A stretch of 64,000 nucleotides of DNA from Dreissena polymorpha (GCF_020536995.1 NC_068369.1:18207921-18271920); one strand, 5' to 3'; counted from the stretch's first letter, positions 46,891 through 59,632 are shown. The notes: generated from the sequence alone by a model not told the origin. Made by a program: numbers and translations.

Positions 46891-47985
46891 TACATGTATG
46901 TCATCATGGGATGAACAATTAATGAATAACATTATACGATTTAACAAATTCGATCTGATAAACGACGAGCCTTTAACAAATAAACAAAGTTGTATTATTT
47001 CAGACCTTTTGGGATTGAAGGAATTGTTCATACTTAATAACAGGTGGATTAATATAATAATATTTTTTTGTATTTCTTTCTTATATCAAATAACGTTGAA
47101 AAAATATATACAATATGAAACTCGTCCTCAATGCCGATTAAGATTATCGAATCACCCCCTTCGTTTAGAAAATTATGTGATCAGAGGCTGCTATTTTAAA
47201 CCAATAGTGTACGATTCGTATGTATATCTTTATAAAGACAGGATATCTTCCTAACTCACCATAAAAACATGCATTACCGTTATTCGTTTTAACTCCTAAA
47301 AGCCTCTAACAAAATTTGAGATGTATCCCTTTTAATTCCTTAGGTTTCTTAAAACCCCATTCTTCTGCTTGATAACTTTCTGTTTTAACTATTTGATGCA
47401 TTCGTTGGGTCTTGATTTAAATTGTAACTACCTGTTTAATTAAATACAACGACTAAATTATGATAATCATTAACAGTTTTTACAGCATGGCCATTCTATG
47501 TCAACTGTTCATTTGGCAATAATCCGCTTCTTTTTCAGAAGTAAAAATTTTTGCGATGCGTATTAAGTGCTTATGCATGATTTGCTTTTTTACACGTAAC
47601 AGTAAATGTGTTACGTAAAACGCGCTAATATATAATATGCATTTATTGTATGTTATGTGTGCGTTTGTATGAGTTAGTAAACATAAATAAATTATAAATC
47701 AGTTGGGTTTCAAATGTAATTAAAATATGCCACTTATGTTCGTTAATAATTTTTAAAATGCTTCAAAAAAATTGAAGGAATTATTAGTTTTGAATAGTTG
47801 TTAACAGTAATTACTCCTCCATTTTGTATTTCATACGCACATAAAAGAACATGATTAAGTTTATGCAACTGACGAATTTCAACTTATGTTAAATGCAAAA
47901 CTGTTCCTCAAGTTGCACATATTAAGTTATGCTCCATAGATACTTAATCATATGATTGTCAAAAAATTGTATTAATTTATTTATT
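46891..47985. other. AT-rich stretch, no gene seen
   Basis: A frame on + (46898-47254) is open for 118 codons but has no splice support, biased AT codons and no family resemblance. Nothing else stands out. Confidence 0.4.
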
Positions 47986-47989
47986 AATG

Positions 47990-48540
47990 AATTTATTGGT
48001 CAGCACAATTAAGCTTAAGAAGCTGCCTCGTCGTTTTTCTGCGTGACACACTGAACAAAATAACATACATATACGCCTATTGTGGTTGAAATATAGTAAG
48101 GATACAAACATTATAACGAAGTGAACCATTAAAACCTTCCGTCCTTACGACTGGTAATAAATAGGTGAAAACGAGTCACAAATGTTATGGTAAAACAAAT
48201 ACGCTGATAATACATTTCATTAAGTTAAGACTATGTGTTACATTTAAAAATATCTATTTCATCGACTGTGTCGTAATATTAGCTCACTACTATATATAAA
48301 GCATATGGATCTTTAATCTTGTATCAGTGGCACACTTCAATATACTATACAATTCACAGCTGGCGTGCTGGTTAAGAGTATTTATTTGATTATAATGATT
48401 TTATTATGTGTGCCAGAATCAAATAAATGTTCGCTCTCTACCTATTGATATAAAAATATAGGGTTAGAGAAGGTTTATAAAATAATTCATCATTTTTGTA
48501 ACCTACACTTTTTATTTCATTTATTTCACGGACGTGTATT
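47990..48540 (+). promoter_or_regulatory. Promoter-like duplicated segment (copy of 50080-50690)
   Basis: It matches 50080-50690 over about 550 bases with moderate divergence, beginning at TTAAG.AGCT.CCTCGTCG. A TATATATAAA box lies at 48291-48300, followed by CATATGGATCT and an 'ATTCACAGCTGGCGTGCTG|GTTAAG' block that looks like a short non-coding first exon with a donor. The same block recurs near 50470 and 61850. Confidence 0.45.
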
Positions 48541-48574
48541 TACACACGTTAATAAAAAATTTAAGAGTAGTTAT

Positions 48575-48662
48575 TTAGTAGCAGAAGTAATAGTATTAGA
48601 AGAAGTATAAGTAGTAGTTATTGTTCCAGCTGTAGTTGAAGTAGAAGGAATAGTACTAGTAC

Positions 48663-48711
<49 letters not shown>

Positions 48712-48834
48712 TGTAGTAGTAGTAGTAGTAGAAGTAGTAGTAGTAGATGTAGTAGCAATAATAATAGTAGCAGCAGCAGCTTCAGCAGCAGCAGCAGTAA
48801 AAGTAGTAGTAGAAGTAGAAGTCGTAGTAGTAGC

Positions 48835-48882
<48 letters not shown>

Positions 48883-49010
48883 TGTAGTAGTAGTAGTAGT
48901 TGTTGTTGTTGTTGTTGTTGTCGTTGTTGTTGTCGTCGTTGTTGTTCTTGTAGCAGCAGCAGCAGCAGTAGCAGTAGAAGTTGCAGTAGCAGTAACAGTA
49001 GTAGAAGTGT
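48575..49010. repeat. (AGT)n / (TGT)n trinucleotide repeat
   Basis: More than 400 bases of AGT-type triplets with TGT and AGC blocks. The minus-strand poly-Leu/Gln frame is an artefact. Confidence 0.95.
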
Positions 49011-49098
49011 CATTACCAATATAAAAAATATACGTAACCCTGAGGTAATTTAAATAGTAGACTGTTTACCAATTAATATTATTACTTGTATTTGATAT

Positions 49099-49594
49099 TT
49101 AAAGCGGGTATATACGATCTTGTCAACTATTAATTAATAAATAAAAAAATGTGTAAAAAAACTTATTATACATATATTTCAATATAAACTAAAATAAAAA
49201 TTAAGAAGAACATGTGTCGGAAAATGCTAAATAAACCAGATATTTAATTCTGAAATCGAAAAGGGCTGTACAGCAAAATTCGCCAGCATGTATATCATGC
49301 ATGTACGATGTGAATCTAAATTTAGTTTAACGGTTAATTTGAAATTCCTGCAGTGATATCGATTCATACGACACACGAACACTTACTAAAAAGACGAATG
49401 CATAGGTTATTGTTGGAAAATATGTACGAATTATCTTCGTCACAATCGGCGCGAGGCGTTAATTTGTATTTGCTGCATTTTATGAAATTCGTCATAAATG
49501 TATAATTTTTCTTGCATATTGTGTGTTATTATAACATATTTGTATCAATATATTACAATTTAACACATATAAAAATCGTATAATCTCGCTTTAA
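49099..49594. mobile_element. MITE, TTAAAGCG ends (copy 2)
   Basis: Same family as 27445-27927, with the same ends (TTAAAGCGGGTATATACG on the left, CGTATAATCTCGCTTTAA on the right) and internal landmarks such as ATATTTAATTCTGA and CATACGACACACGAAC. The left inverted repeat is more diverged than in copy 1. Confidence 0.85.
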
Positions 49595-49614
49595 TGCGGC
49601 TGAATTCAATAGCT

Positions 49615-49800
49615 TTCCTGGCCTGCGAAATTGCACACTCTTGTTATGAGAAACCATGTCCGATTTAAAGTCGCGCCATGTTTCGTGGCCTCATCAGCGC
49701 AAGTGATAACTTCTCACCAGACTTAGCGTTTGCTTGCCGCATAAACATTAGACCCATTTTCTCATGACCCGACTCATATAGTTTTATTGTGTGATACGTA
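49615..49800 (-). repeat. Interspersed repeat, ATGAGTCGGGTCATGAG family, inverted copy
   Basis: Reads, on the minus strand, AACTATATGAGTCGGGTCAT, then AGAAAATGGGTCTAATG and further to CACTCTTGTTATGAGAAACC in reversed sense. It pairs with plus-strand copies at 50765-51170 and 62115-62540. No coding. It may be a SINE-like or other non-autonomous element. Confidence 0.75.
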
Positions 49801-50079
49801 AATAAATATGTGTGACCGTTTAATTGACTGTTGTCAATACAATTGTGCTACATAAGTTAAAAAATGCGGGTCAAAAAAGGTATGTATAAATGTAAATGCA
49901 CCAGATAGTGGAATAAAAATAATAAACACAGCTATTGATAAAGATCTTATTAACGTATTGATATCAAATTCGAAACTTTAAAGCATAATGCATTAAACTC
50001 AGGCGTCCATGCACAAGGGATAAGAACTATTTGTGGTTAAAATATTATTATGAATAGTTTAAATTATGATATTATTAGT

Positions 50080-50690
50080 ATTATTGCAGTTTTAAGCAGC
50101 TACCTCGTCGTTCCTCAGCTTGACTACAACTCTGGACGAAATAACATGAACATTGTATCATTGTCACATACTAAATTGTTTAGATGTAGTTTCTTTTGAC
50201 AATTTTCTAATTGGCAATTACAAGCGTGAATGTGTAGAATAATACAGGGTCGTTTATTATAGTTGAAATGTAATACGAAACTGTTAAAGCATAACACAGT
50301 GAACTAATAAAACCGTGCATTCGTGTGACGGGTAATAAATTGTCGACAAGCCACAGTTGCTATGGTACTACACATACGCTGATGTGCCATTTCATTTAGT
50401 TGATGCAATGTGTTGTTTTTTTTAAACAGGTATAGCATCGTTAATGTAGTAATCTTATCTCACCACTATATATAGGCGTATGGATCTAAGATCTTGTTGC
50501 ATAAGCACACAACAACATTGTTTACAATTCACAGCTGGTGTGCTGGTAAAGAATATTTGCTTGACTATAATGGTTTATATTTGTCTGAAACAATGACATG
50601 TTTTGTGACCTAATGATATAAAATACAGTGGGTTACACAAGATATTTAGATGTATGCATACCTTTTTTGACCCGCCATTTTGTTCATTTA
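50080..50690 (+). promoter_or_regulatory. Promoter-like segment with TATATATA box
   Basis: TATATATA at 50467-50474 is followed by GGCGTATGGATCTAAGATC and a conserved CACAGCTGGTGTGCTG|GTAAAG block, arranged like TATA box, start and short leader exon with donor. Sister segments are at 47990-48540 and 61850-61990. No coding exon downstream could be linked. Confidence 0.4.
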
Positions 50691-52640
50691 TGTAGCACAC
50701 GTGTATTGACAACAGTAAATTAAAAGGTCAAAAATATGTATTTATGTGCATATAGCTTTATCAAACAATAAAACTATATGAGTCGGGTCATGAGAAAATG
50801 GGTCTTATGTTTATTTGGCATGCAAACGCGCATTATGGTGTGAAGTTATCCTGTGCGCTGATGAGACCACAAAACCTTGCATGACTTTAAAGCGGACATA
50901 GTAGCTCCTAATAAGACTGCATGATTGCGCAGGCTAGTCTGGAGTACGCTGGTCGCATATGGCATAAGACCCATTGTCGCTTAACGATTTGTTGGCAGCG
51001 TCTGTCCTTATATCTGTGGTTTTATCGCCAGAGGAAGCGCAATCTCGCTTTTGTTTTACTCTATAAACATTCATACGTTTCTTGTAAACGTTTATTCATA
51101 ATGGGACAAATACCAAACAAAACACCATTGGACACGCTTACTGCAGACTTACAAGAAACAATATGACTTATTTATCAATATATCTCGGTAGCGCATACCT
51201 TTCCGGTGGGGGTCCAAACGTTCGTTTGTCCTCGATACTTTCCAATAATTCTCACAAGCAAAATACCAACCTTTATAATATCATTGTGAAGAAATTTGTT
51301 TAGATGCCTTATTTATACAAAAATGACTTGTAATGATCGATACATAGTGGTCGTAACGGCATCCACTAGTGCTGCGGACTTCACAATTTAGTTCATGCTA
51401 AATCGTTAGCGGCTTGATGCATATCGAGTTTACTGAGTAACGGATATTAAGAACATATGTGATACATGTTCATTTGTATCTAAAACTAGCAAATGGGATC
51501 ACTAGGACCGTTTAAAATGCTAAGATAATTGTCTTTATTGAATGTAGGAATGAAGTTGTTCAGGTAAGCAAACATTTCTACACGAAATCCACATTTAGTA
51601 GAGCTTCATAATTATAATTTACACTTCAATGTGAATTTGTACATAAAGAAAATGCAGATTGTTTTTTCTTTATTTTAATGCAGTCATTCGAATTGTTAAA
51701 TTTCCAAAAGTTATCATTAAAACTAACAAAATCAGTATGCATTAAAAAATTATTCGTGTGCATGCGCAAATTTTGTGTGCTTGGAATTCATAACTTGGAA
51801 TTCATTGTGTGCTTGGAAATAACAAAAATATTTACGCAACTATCATACAAACGCATACAACGCTCGGTCATTTAATACTCGGTATTTCAATACTCGATCT
51901 TTCAATACTCGATCTTTCAATATTCGATCTTTCAATACTCGGTCATTCACGTTATCATTTTCCCACTTCTATATGTGTCTGCGTACAAAAATTAAGATAA
52001 TATATTTAGCAAATATAAAATTATGCTTATTAAATTGTGGCTAATTATCATTATTACATCGACCAGACAAAAGTATTTCACTGACTCTATGTCGAATGTA
52101 ACGTGTTAAATTGATTTAATATACCGCTATACAATATTCTGAATCATTATCCCCGCGCTTTTCGGAGAAAAAGTGGGGATATTGTGGTGATGTCCGTCCG
52201 TCCGTCCTGGCCACTTGCTCCTCCTACACTATTAGCACTAGAACCTTGAAACTACCATACATGGTAGCTATGAGCATATGTGCGACGGTGACAGTGACGG
52301 AATTTTGATCTGACCCCTGATCAAAAGTTATGGGGGTTGGGGCGGGGCCGGGGCAGAGATTTTCCTGCGACCGCGATTCGAAAAAGGCTCATAACTACTG
52401 TGTCCCTTCAGATATTGCTTTCATTTTTGGTATGCATGTGTATCTAGACAACATCTATCCATGGCATAATTTTTTTTAACCCTGTGATCTTGACCTTGAA
52501 CTTTGGGTCAGATTTTAGGTTTCGAAATCTGCGACCGCGATTCGAAAAAGACTCAGAACTACTGTGTCCCTTAAAATATTGCTTTGCTATGCATGTGTAT
52601 CTTAACAACATCTTTCCATGCGCATAAAATTTTTGACCCC
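50460..52640 (+). repeat. Segmental duplication, copy A (pairs with 61850-64000)
   Basis: From GGCGTATGGATCTAAG onward this block aligns with 61850 to the window end at a nearly constant offset of about 11.4 kb, including the ATGAGTCGGGTCATGAG repeat (50765-51170), the 15-bp minisatellite and the start of the 162-bp array. Differences are scattered substitutions and small indels. Confidence 0.85.
51873..51950. repeat. 15-bp minisatellite (AATACTCGATCTTTC)
   Basis: About five units of AATACTCGRTMTTTC in tandem. The orthologous array in the other duplication copy is at 63268-63345. Confidence 0.85.
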
Positions 52641-53830
52641 TGTGACCTTGACCTTAAGGTCAATTTTCAGGTTTCAAAATCTGCGACTGCGATTCGAAAA
52701 AGGCTCATAACTACTGTGTCCCTTCAGATATTGCTTTCATGTCTGGTATGCATGTGTATCTAGACAGCACCTATTCATGTGCATACAATTTTTGACCCCT
52801 GTGACATTGACCTTGAACGTTTGGTCAGTGTTAGGTTTCGAAATCAGCGATCGCGATTCGAAAAAGGCTCATAACTTCTGTGTCCCTTCAGATATTGCTT
52901 TATTATTTGGTATGCATGTGTATCTGGACAAGACCTTTCCATGCGCATAATAGTTTTGACCCCTGTGACCTTCACCTTGAACTTGAGCTGAGCGTTCAGG
53001 TTACGAAATCTGCGACTGCGATTCAAAAAAGGCTCATATCTAATGTGTCCCTTCAGATATTGCTTTCATATTCGGTAGGCATGTGTATTTGGACAACACC
53101 TTTACATGCGCATACAATTTTTACCATGACCTTGACCTTGGGGTCAGTTTTCAGATTTCATAATCTGCGACCGCGATTCGAAAAAGGCTCATAACTACTG
53201 TGTCCCTTTAGATATTGCTTCAACATTTGGTATGCATGTGTATCCATACAACACCTATCCATGCGCACACAATTTTTCATCCAAATGACCTTGACCTTGA
53301 ACTTGTGGTCAGTTTACAGGTTTTTAAATCCGCGACAGCGATTTGAAAAAGGCATCTATCTACTGTGTCCCTTCAGATTTTGCTTTAATATTTGGTATGC
53401 ATGTATATCTGGAAAACACTCTATGGGCATAACAATTTTTACCTCTGTGACCTTGAACTTGGGGCCAGTTTTCAGATTTTGAAATCTGCGACCGCGATTC
53501 GAAAAAGGCTCAATACTTGTGTGTCCTTTTATATATTGCTTTCATATTTGGTATGCTTGTGTATCTGGACAACACCTTTCCATGCGCATAAAACGTTTGA
53601 CCCCTGTGACCTTGACCTTGAACTTGAGGTCAGCGTTCAGATTTCGAAATTTGCGACTGCGCTTCGAAAAATCCTCATACCTGCTGTGTCCCTTCAGATA
53701 TTGCTTTCATATTTGGTAGGCATGTGTTTCTCGACAAGACCTTTCCATGCGCATGAATTTTTTACCACTGCGATCTTGACCTTAAACCTAGGGTCCGCGT
53801 TTAGATTTTGAAATCTATTATGTGGTTATC
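52150..53830 (+). repeat. Repeat element head plus 162-bp tandem array
   Basis: The head, CGCGCTTTTCGGAG then GTCCGTCCGTCC, is followed by about ten units each carrying GCGACYGCGATTCGAAAAA, CTACTGTGTCCCTTC, GTATGCATGTGTATCT and GTGACCTTGACCTTGAAC. Unit spacing is about 160-165 bases. The same head and first units are at 63549-64000. Frames through it (52880-53811) are repeat artefacts, 162 being divisible by three. Confidence 0.9.
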
Positions 53831-54188
53831 TACCCAATCAGAAGAAGTGCAAGCATTTTCATCGGACAAAGGAATTTTGTAAAAATGAAACTTGTGTATT
53901 GAAAACATATATAGAGTTACACAGTAGTGGCGCAGAGATGTATTTAAAAGTCAATTGTTTGTGTTAACTCATCTGTGAAATGGTTAAGCTCATCCATCTA
54001 ATGTTTATGCAAGGAATTATAAAATATTGGCGCAAAGGGACACCTGTATATGAGAGAAGAGATAGAATGCAGTCAAGCATAAAAAGCATGAGAAACTCAT
54101 GGAATAGAGCCTCAAGAATATGTAAAAGGGCTGATACTTTCAATTTGCTCAATTACACTTTTAGACTCATTACTGAAAATCTATCAAA

Positions 54189-54428
54189 ATGTTCAAGTGG
54201 GAAAAATGTGAGAAACAATTTAAAGCAAGATGGACTTTGAACAGGCACATCAAAGACAGACATGAAATTCAACATTTTCATTGTTGTGCACAAGATTGCG
54301 ACAGAAAATTTCAGAGACGCTACTGTTTAGTCAACCATTTAACCTCAATACATATCTTTTCCAAAACAGAAGCCAGCAGAGTGACTATAGGAGAGCATGT
54401 TCAGCCATATCATAAGTCATTCCAATGA
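54189..54428 (+). CDS. C2H2 zinc-finger fragment
   Basis: The frame starts MFKWEKCEKQFKARWTLNRH with IKDRHE, then HCCAQDCDRKFQRRYC and LVNHLTSIH. The second finger has C-x4-C and H-x4-H spacing. The first lacks its first Cys (W in its place), so it would not bind zinc normally. An upstream frame (53980-54240) with MQSSIKSMRNSWNRAS-like basic text overlaps in another frame and may be the same protein's N-terminal part after an indel. It could be a domesticated or decayed transposon protein. There are no clear splice sites. Confidence 0.4.
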   Translation: MFKWEKCEKQFKARWTLNRHIKDRHEIQHFHCCAQDCDRKFQRRYCLVNHLTSIHIFSKTEASRVTIGEHVQPYHKSFQ

Positions 54429-54429
54429 G

Positions 54430-54977
54430 GATGACATGTACATAATGGACGTCAGTAAACTTGATTCAGAATTAGATTTGTTAGGAGAGCAGGATGAGGA
54501 GGAGAAATTAGGATATAGATTTTCATTAATTTATTTTACATGAACTTCTTCATTTCTACACCGAATTACTTCAAATTTATACTGAACATTTCTTATGACA
54601 ATACGGTAAATCTCAACTATGCATGGCCCCATTACCAACCCTGGGGCGCCCCTGGGTTAAACATGCGGCGTGGGGATACGCGTCGGCCTCTGCCGCGCCA
54701 TTTCTAGTTTAAGTCTGGCGTTACAAAATAGCAAAATATAGTTGTTCATGATGAGCAATGACCAAATGATTATTGTAAAATAAAAAGTACATGTTAGTAA
54801 ACTTAAATGTTGAAAATCAAATTTTGGATATTTATGTTAATATCAACCCACGAGGAATCGATAATAAACAACAAGTATTGAACATCATTCAGCGCATATC
54901 AAATCATTGCCTTTAACACCGGGTCTAATGGTTTCAATCTTTTGCACACTACTAAACAAAAATTTAACTATTTGAAT
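54430..54977. other. Non-coding stretch
   Basis: A GC-richer patch near 54630-54715 contains CTGGGGCGCCCCTGG, an exact 15-base palindrome around a central G. Otherwise nothing is recognised. Confidence 0.4.
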
Positions 54978-55206
54978 TTAACCCATTTATGCCTAGTGGA
55001 CACTCCCATCCTTCTAAATTGGATCAATTTATTTCCAAATTTAGGGATTCCTAGTATATTTATTTCTATATTTAGAATATTTCTTACAGCAATTCCTTTA
55101 AGCAAACAGCGCAGACCCTGTTGAGACGCCGCATCATGCGGCGTCTCATCTGGGTATACGCTGTTTGCCAATGCCTTTTTCTGGGCGCTTGGCATCAATG
55201 GGTTAA
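54978..55206. mobile_element. Palindromic MITE, TTAACCCATTTATGCC ends
   Basis: The left end TTAACCCATTTATGCC and right end GGCATCAATGGGTTAA are near-perfect inverses. The centre holds a long hairpin around GAGACGCCGCATCATGCGGC. The TTAA at both ends could be the target site. It is a 229-bp foldback element of a family common in bivalves. Confidence 0.75.
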
Positions 55207-56321
55207 TGAAGTTTATTTTATTTGAATACATTAACGACAGTATCAATGTTAAGTTTTGTTTAAGTTATTTCAAACGAATGAACCACATATTGTCGAGAAA
55301 CAAGCATGCAGGTATTAGACACAGACTATGTTTATTCAAATATTTTGAGAACGTCATTATCAAGACCATATGTCAAATCAGGCTTTACAATAAATGTAAT
55401 CAAGACGATCAATACCTGTATAATATTTTTGTCTCGTTTATCCAATTAGGAAAACATCGATTGTGATTTATTTAGATTTAATCGATTTTAGGATAAGATA
55501 CAAATCGGATGCCACTTCTTAAGCTGTGTGTATACGTGTTACGGGTACTACTGATGACATCCTTTTTCATACAAAAGCATTGAAAATGATAATAATACAA
55601 ATGAAGTGTATCGCTGCTTAATGGATAGGCGGTTTCGAGTGGCAGAAACGGCATTCGCCCCATTCTTAAATTTGCAAAGGTTCGATTATTTTGGAGTAAC
55701 GCAAATTTAGTTAAGTCAGTCGATATATTAGTAAAATTAAGTAACTGTTAGAAAAAACTCAACATTTATGTGCTGCCATACGTCGCTTTTGCTCAACTGT
55801 TCATTTTTATTTATATCAACGTTTCGATGGTAAAGGTTTTTTTACATTTAATATGACATTTTAATTTTCTGTTATTTCTTCGAATTATTTCTTTTATATA
55901 GTACTCTGCAGCCTAAATTAGTGTCAAATAACAATTTACCGAAAGATTCTCAGACATTCCACTTTGCCATCGCTAAATTCACCCCACCCCACCCCACCCC
56001 ATCACATTTTTTTGCTGAGCCATTGATTTAAATTTCCACTTTCAAATAGTGATCACGGAAGACGTATTTTTGTATATTTACACATATATGTATAAATGGC
56101 ATGTGCACTAATGATAGTAAACAAGGTGAACCGATCGGATTAAATTAAAATATGAACACACACGTGTTGTTATCTCCCCTCGTAAAAAACGGAAGAGATA
56201 CCAATCTCTAGACATAAGTATTGTTTTTTATTTAAAAAGGAGAGAGCAATGTTATGACACATACATTATTTATAATGTATCATTGATAAAGAAATACAAT
56301 CACTTGTTAGCTTTGATAGTT
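55207..56321. other. Non-coding stretch with (CACCC)n run
   Basis: A CACCC repeat lies at 55979-56002. The plus frame 55206-55466 shows no family resemblance. Confidence 0.4.
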
Positions 56322-56532
56322 TAACCCTTTCAGTGCGTGAACCGAATTTTAAAGGCCTTTGCAAACAGTTTGGATCCAGATGAGACGCCACAGAACGTGG
56401 CGTCTCATCAGGATCCAAACTGTTTGCTGGTCTGATAGTATTCTTTGAAAAAAATAGAAGATAATGCTAATTTTAGAAATTAAGCAGACGACATTTTAGC
56501 AGACGACAAATTTCCCAGCATGCAAAGGGTTT
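56322..56532. mobile_element. Foldback element, TTTAACCCTTT ends, GAGACGCCAC hairpin
   Basis: Ends TTTAACCCTTTCAGTGC and GCATGCAAAGGGTTTA are inverse. Inside, a hairpin with about 31-base arms (GCAAACAGTTTGGATCC, then GATGAGACGCCAC) closes on AGAAC with one arm mismatch. A GCAGACGAC direct repeat near the right end is shared with related elements. Related to 54978-55206 in the hairpin core. Confidence 0.75.
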
Positions 56533-58560
56533 ATATCAAGTTCCAGCTTCACTTGCATTGATACCCACTTTTCCACGAACGAATATGTCATAACCGTCCT
56601 GAAGTTAAGATGTTAGATAAACTTATAAAACATGCGTGATTTTGTGAACACCTGTCATAAATAGCTACACGTTAATAAGATATGGTACATTATTTGTAAA
56701 CAAAAGTAATCGGGGTCGAAATAATTAACATTGCTCACCTTAGCAATGATATTAAGCATTGCCTAGTTTTCATATACAAAACAGTTTAATTGTGCGGACG
56801 CTTGTTTAGATATATGAAAAATGTGTATAGTTCATAATAAGCTCATGGTAGAACATACAATACATGGATATTGTACAAACACAAATAAGAATGGAATAAT
56901 TTAAAAATAAAAATAAGGTAAAAGACAGGGGAAATTTTTAATGGGGGAAATAACGCGACCTGTTCAAACGGTTTCGTTTTTTTGAAATGTCATTAATGAC
57001 TTTATTTACGTCACTATTTAATGTCATTAATGAATTTATTTAGGTCACTGTTTTATTGGTAATAGTTTTATATAATTTTAAAAGCATGAGAAAATACGGA
57101 TCCGCTCTTGGTAAAAGCTAGCGCTCTACATCTACAACACAACACTCGAAAACCGTTCGGAATGACGGATGCGACCTTATAAAGATACAATTAACAGTTG
57201 ACGGCAAAATGCCATCTGCACCAAAGCAAAACAAATGCTAATAATTACTAGCAAATATCATAAGTATCTTTTGTAACACTCAAACGAACGTTTAATAGTT
57301 ATAAGACACATAGATATTACTATTTATGATGCTTATTGGACATTTTATCAATAAAAAACTGATAAAGCGACACACGTTTATTTTCAAGTATTTTAGCCCT
57401 GTTACATATTAGCTCACGAGTATGTGTCAACATAGTGCACACTTTTATAAACATCAAATAATGGCAATATAAATTTAGTTCGTCTTTGTTAAATATAATT
57501 GAATTGTTGTTGTAGCATGTTATTGTAGTTTTAGTCATGCTTGCAGTGCTGAAAGTAATCTATATCAAATGGATACATTAATTGTATATTTTGAGATTGT
57601 GTCCATAAAATGTAGAGAAAAGTGTGCTGAAGTGCGTTGGTTTATGCTCTTTCAGAGATAGAGTTTACCTTGCCAGTCCGCCTGTTCATAGTAAACCTGC
57701 ACATATCGAATCGATGTCGGCTGGACTATGTCATTAAATGAGGCCCTATATTGAACCCATGCATTCGCTGCGAACTAATGTATTGGGCCCATACAAGTTT
57801 CGATATGTCATGTATCATGTCCTATATAAGACTGACATGAACAACGCCGGTCCATTAAAGCAGACATATATGATTATCTGCGACTGTCATGTCATTCGTT
57901 TTGTATAGAAAGGTTTATGGCACACCCCGATAATATGGTCATGCCGGATAAGTTTATATCGACTAACTGTGAAATAACATGGTATGTCGTCATAGTTTTG
58001 TAGGGTTTTCTACGGAAGCGTATATGGTACACCTCTATAATATGCAAATATGCAAATATGCAACTTGTTAAACAAATTCATCAGCATGTGACCCTTGGCG
58101 AAATGCATTTGTTTAATTGGAGTGTCGCTGAAAGATACAAGTATGTTGCGTTGGTTTGCATGCAATAATTTGTAACACCTCGATCGTGTCATAGCACAAA
58201 CAGCCTTGTCGTGGGAAGAGTTTATGTACTGCGAAATACGCTCGTCAAGTGTTCATAAGACCAAGGAAGAGATGTATTCGCATATCTGTACATTAATAGC
58301 CGTACATTAATAGCCTTACACATACTTTGTCGAAAAAAACCTGATAACAAGAACTAGGAACGTGATTACTAGTAAATAATATTAGAATACTGTTGAAATT
58401 CATAAATAATTATTATTTCTGACAGATAGAATGTGAAAAGAAACAGCAGGTGTCTTTATGGCTGCGAAATAATTAATATACGTGTATTTTAATGTAAGAG
58501 ATTACACTAACAAGGTATGATAAAAACATCTTAATTAGGAACGCTCTTGTTCAGAAGCAA
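56533..58560. other. Non-coding stretch
   Basis: No exon or RNA gene. A triple tandem of ATGCAAAT is at 58041-58062. Two TCATTAATGA-type palindromes separated by about 45 bases lie near 56990-57035. Otherwise nothing is recognised. Confidence 0.4.
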
Positions 58561-58562
58561 TT

Positions 58563-58894
58563 AAACATCTCGTCAACTGAACAGTCTTTGAAATAAAACA
58601 TCTCGTCAACTGAACAGTCTTTGAAATAAAACATCTCGTCAACTGAACAGTCTTTGAAATAAAACATCTCGTCAACTGAACAGTCTTTAAAATAAAACAT
58701 CTAGTCAACTGAACAGTCTTTGAAATAAAACATCTCGTCAACTGAACAGTCTTTGAAATAAAACATCTCGTCAACTGAACAGTCTTTGAAATAAAACATC
58801 TCTTCATTTGAACAGTCTTTGAAATAAAACATCTCGTTAACTGAACAGTCTTTGAAATAAAACATCTCGTCAACTGAACAGTCTTTGAAATAAA
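58563..58894. repeat. 33-bp minisatellite, about ten units
   Basis: The unit CATCTCGTCAACTGAACAGT plus CTTTGAAATAAAA repeats with few changes (one unit carries CTTCATTTG). Because 33 is a multiple of three, two minus-strand frames stay open through it (TRCFISKTVQL repeats). Codon-level evidence for expression is absent. Confidence 0.9.
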
Positions 58895-59632
58895 TTGACA
58901 CTTTTAAGCTGAGAATAACTGATATTTTTTCTTACCTTATTGTTTTTATTGGTTCGTCGTCCGTCGTGAATTGTACGCCGTTACTGATGGAAATAAGTTT
59001 AATATATTTATAATGTACTTTTGTGGTGTAGTAAATTCTTAGATTAGAAGCAAACCTGATTATTTCAGGTTCAAAGCTCATGAACTATTTTTTTGCAATT
59101 TACAAAACAACAATCGACTAGTAAAACATACCCTATATACAGATGTCCATATATACATGATCAGATATATATTCTCACAGAAGCTTCTCAATATTATAAA
59201 TCTGGATATATACAAACAATATCATTGTTTTCGGTGACCTGGCAAAAATGCAATAGACAAATTAAACGACAACAACAGAACTCTCCAAATTATTAAATCG
59301 TTTCGCAGAACAAAGAAAAACATGTGTTTCTGTGGTTAAATGGTACAAATAATCACAAACAATTTGCCAAATGCACGAGTTTGTTGTTTGCGGAAGTCCG
59401 AACTAACTAAGCATGGTGCGCTTCCATTTCCAAACTTATTTTTAGAAACACTGTAAATGGCTTGGGATTCCAAACATCGGCTTTCAAATGCTATTGTGTT
59501 TATTTTTTTCATTACTATTCAGTTACAAATAACATTGTTGGTTTTTTCAGTCACGAAGAAAACGACTAAAATTATAACTATATAAAAACAACAACAGATA
59601 GCTTCGGTACATGTATATACATATTTCATATT
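58895..59632. other. Non-coding stretch
   Basis: No gene or named repeat is seen. Confidence 0.4.

Noticed and set aside
46898-47254. 118-codon plus-strand frame
   Set aside because: AT-driven composition, no splice or family support; it begins near the truncated LINE end.
48618-49019. 133-codon frame rich in Leu and Gln
   Set aside because: It is the minus-strand reading of an AGT/TGT trinucleotide repeat; no complexity or splice support.
51873-51950. Direct-repeat array that could suggest CRISPR
   Set aside because: 15-bp head-to-tail units without spacers in a eukaryotic setting; a minisatellite.
52880-53811. Long overlapping frames resembling a repeat protein
   Set aside because: They follow the 162-bp array, a multiple of three, in two frames at once; no start or splice context.
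58041-58062. Three tandem ATGCAAAT octamers
   Set aside because: Short overlap repeat in AT-rich DNA with no gene nearby; a POU-site reading would be speculation.
58535-58901. Two overlapping minus-strand repeat proteins
   Set aside because: 33-bp minisatellite open in two frames simultaneously; no independent coding sign.
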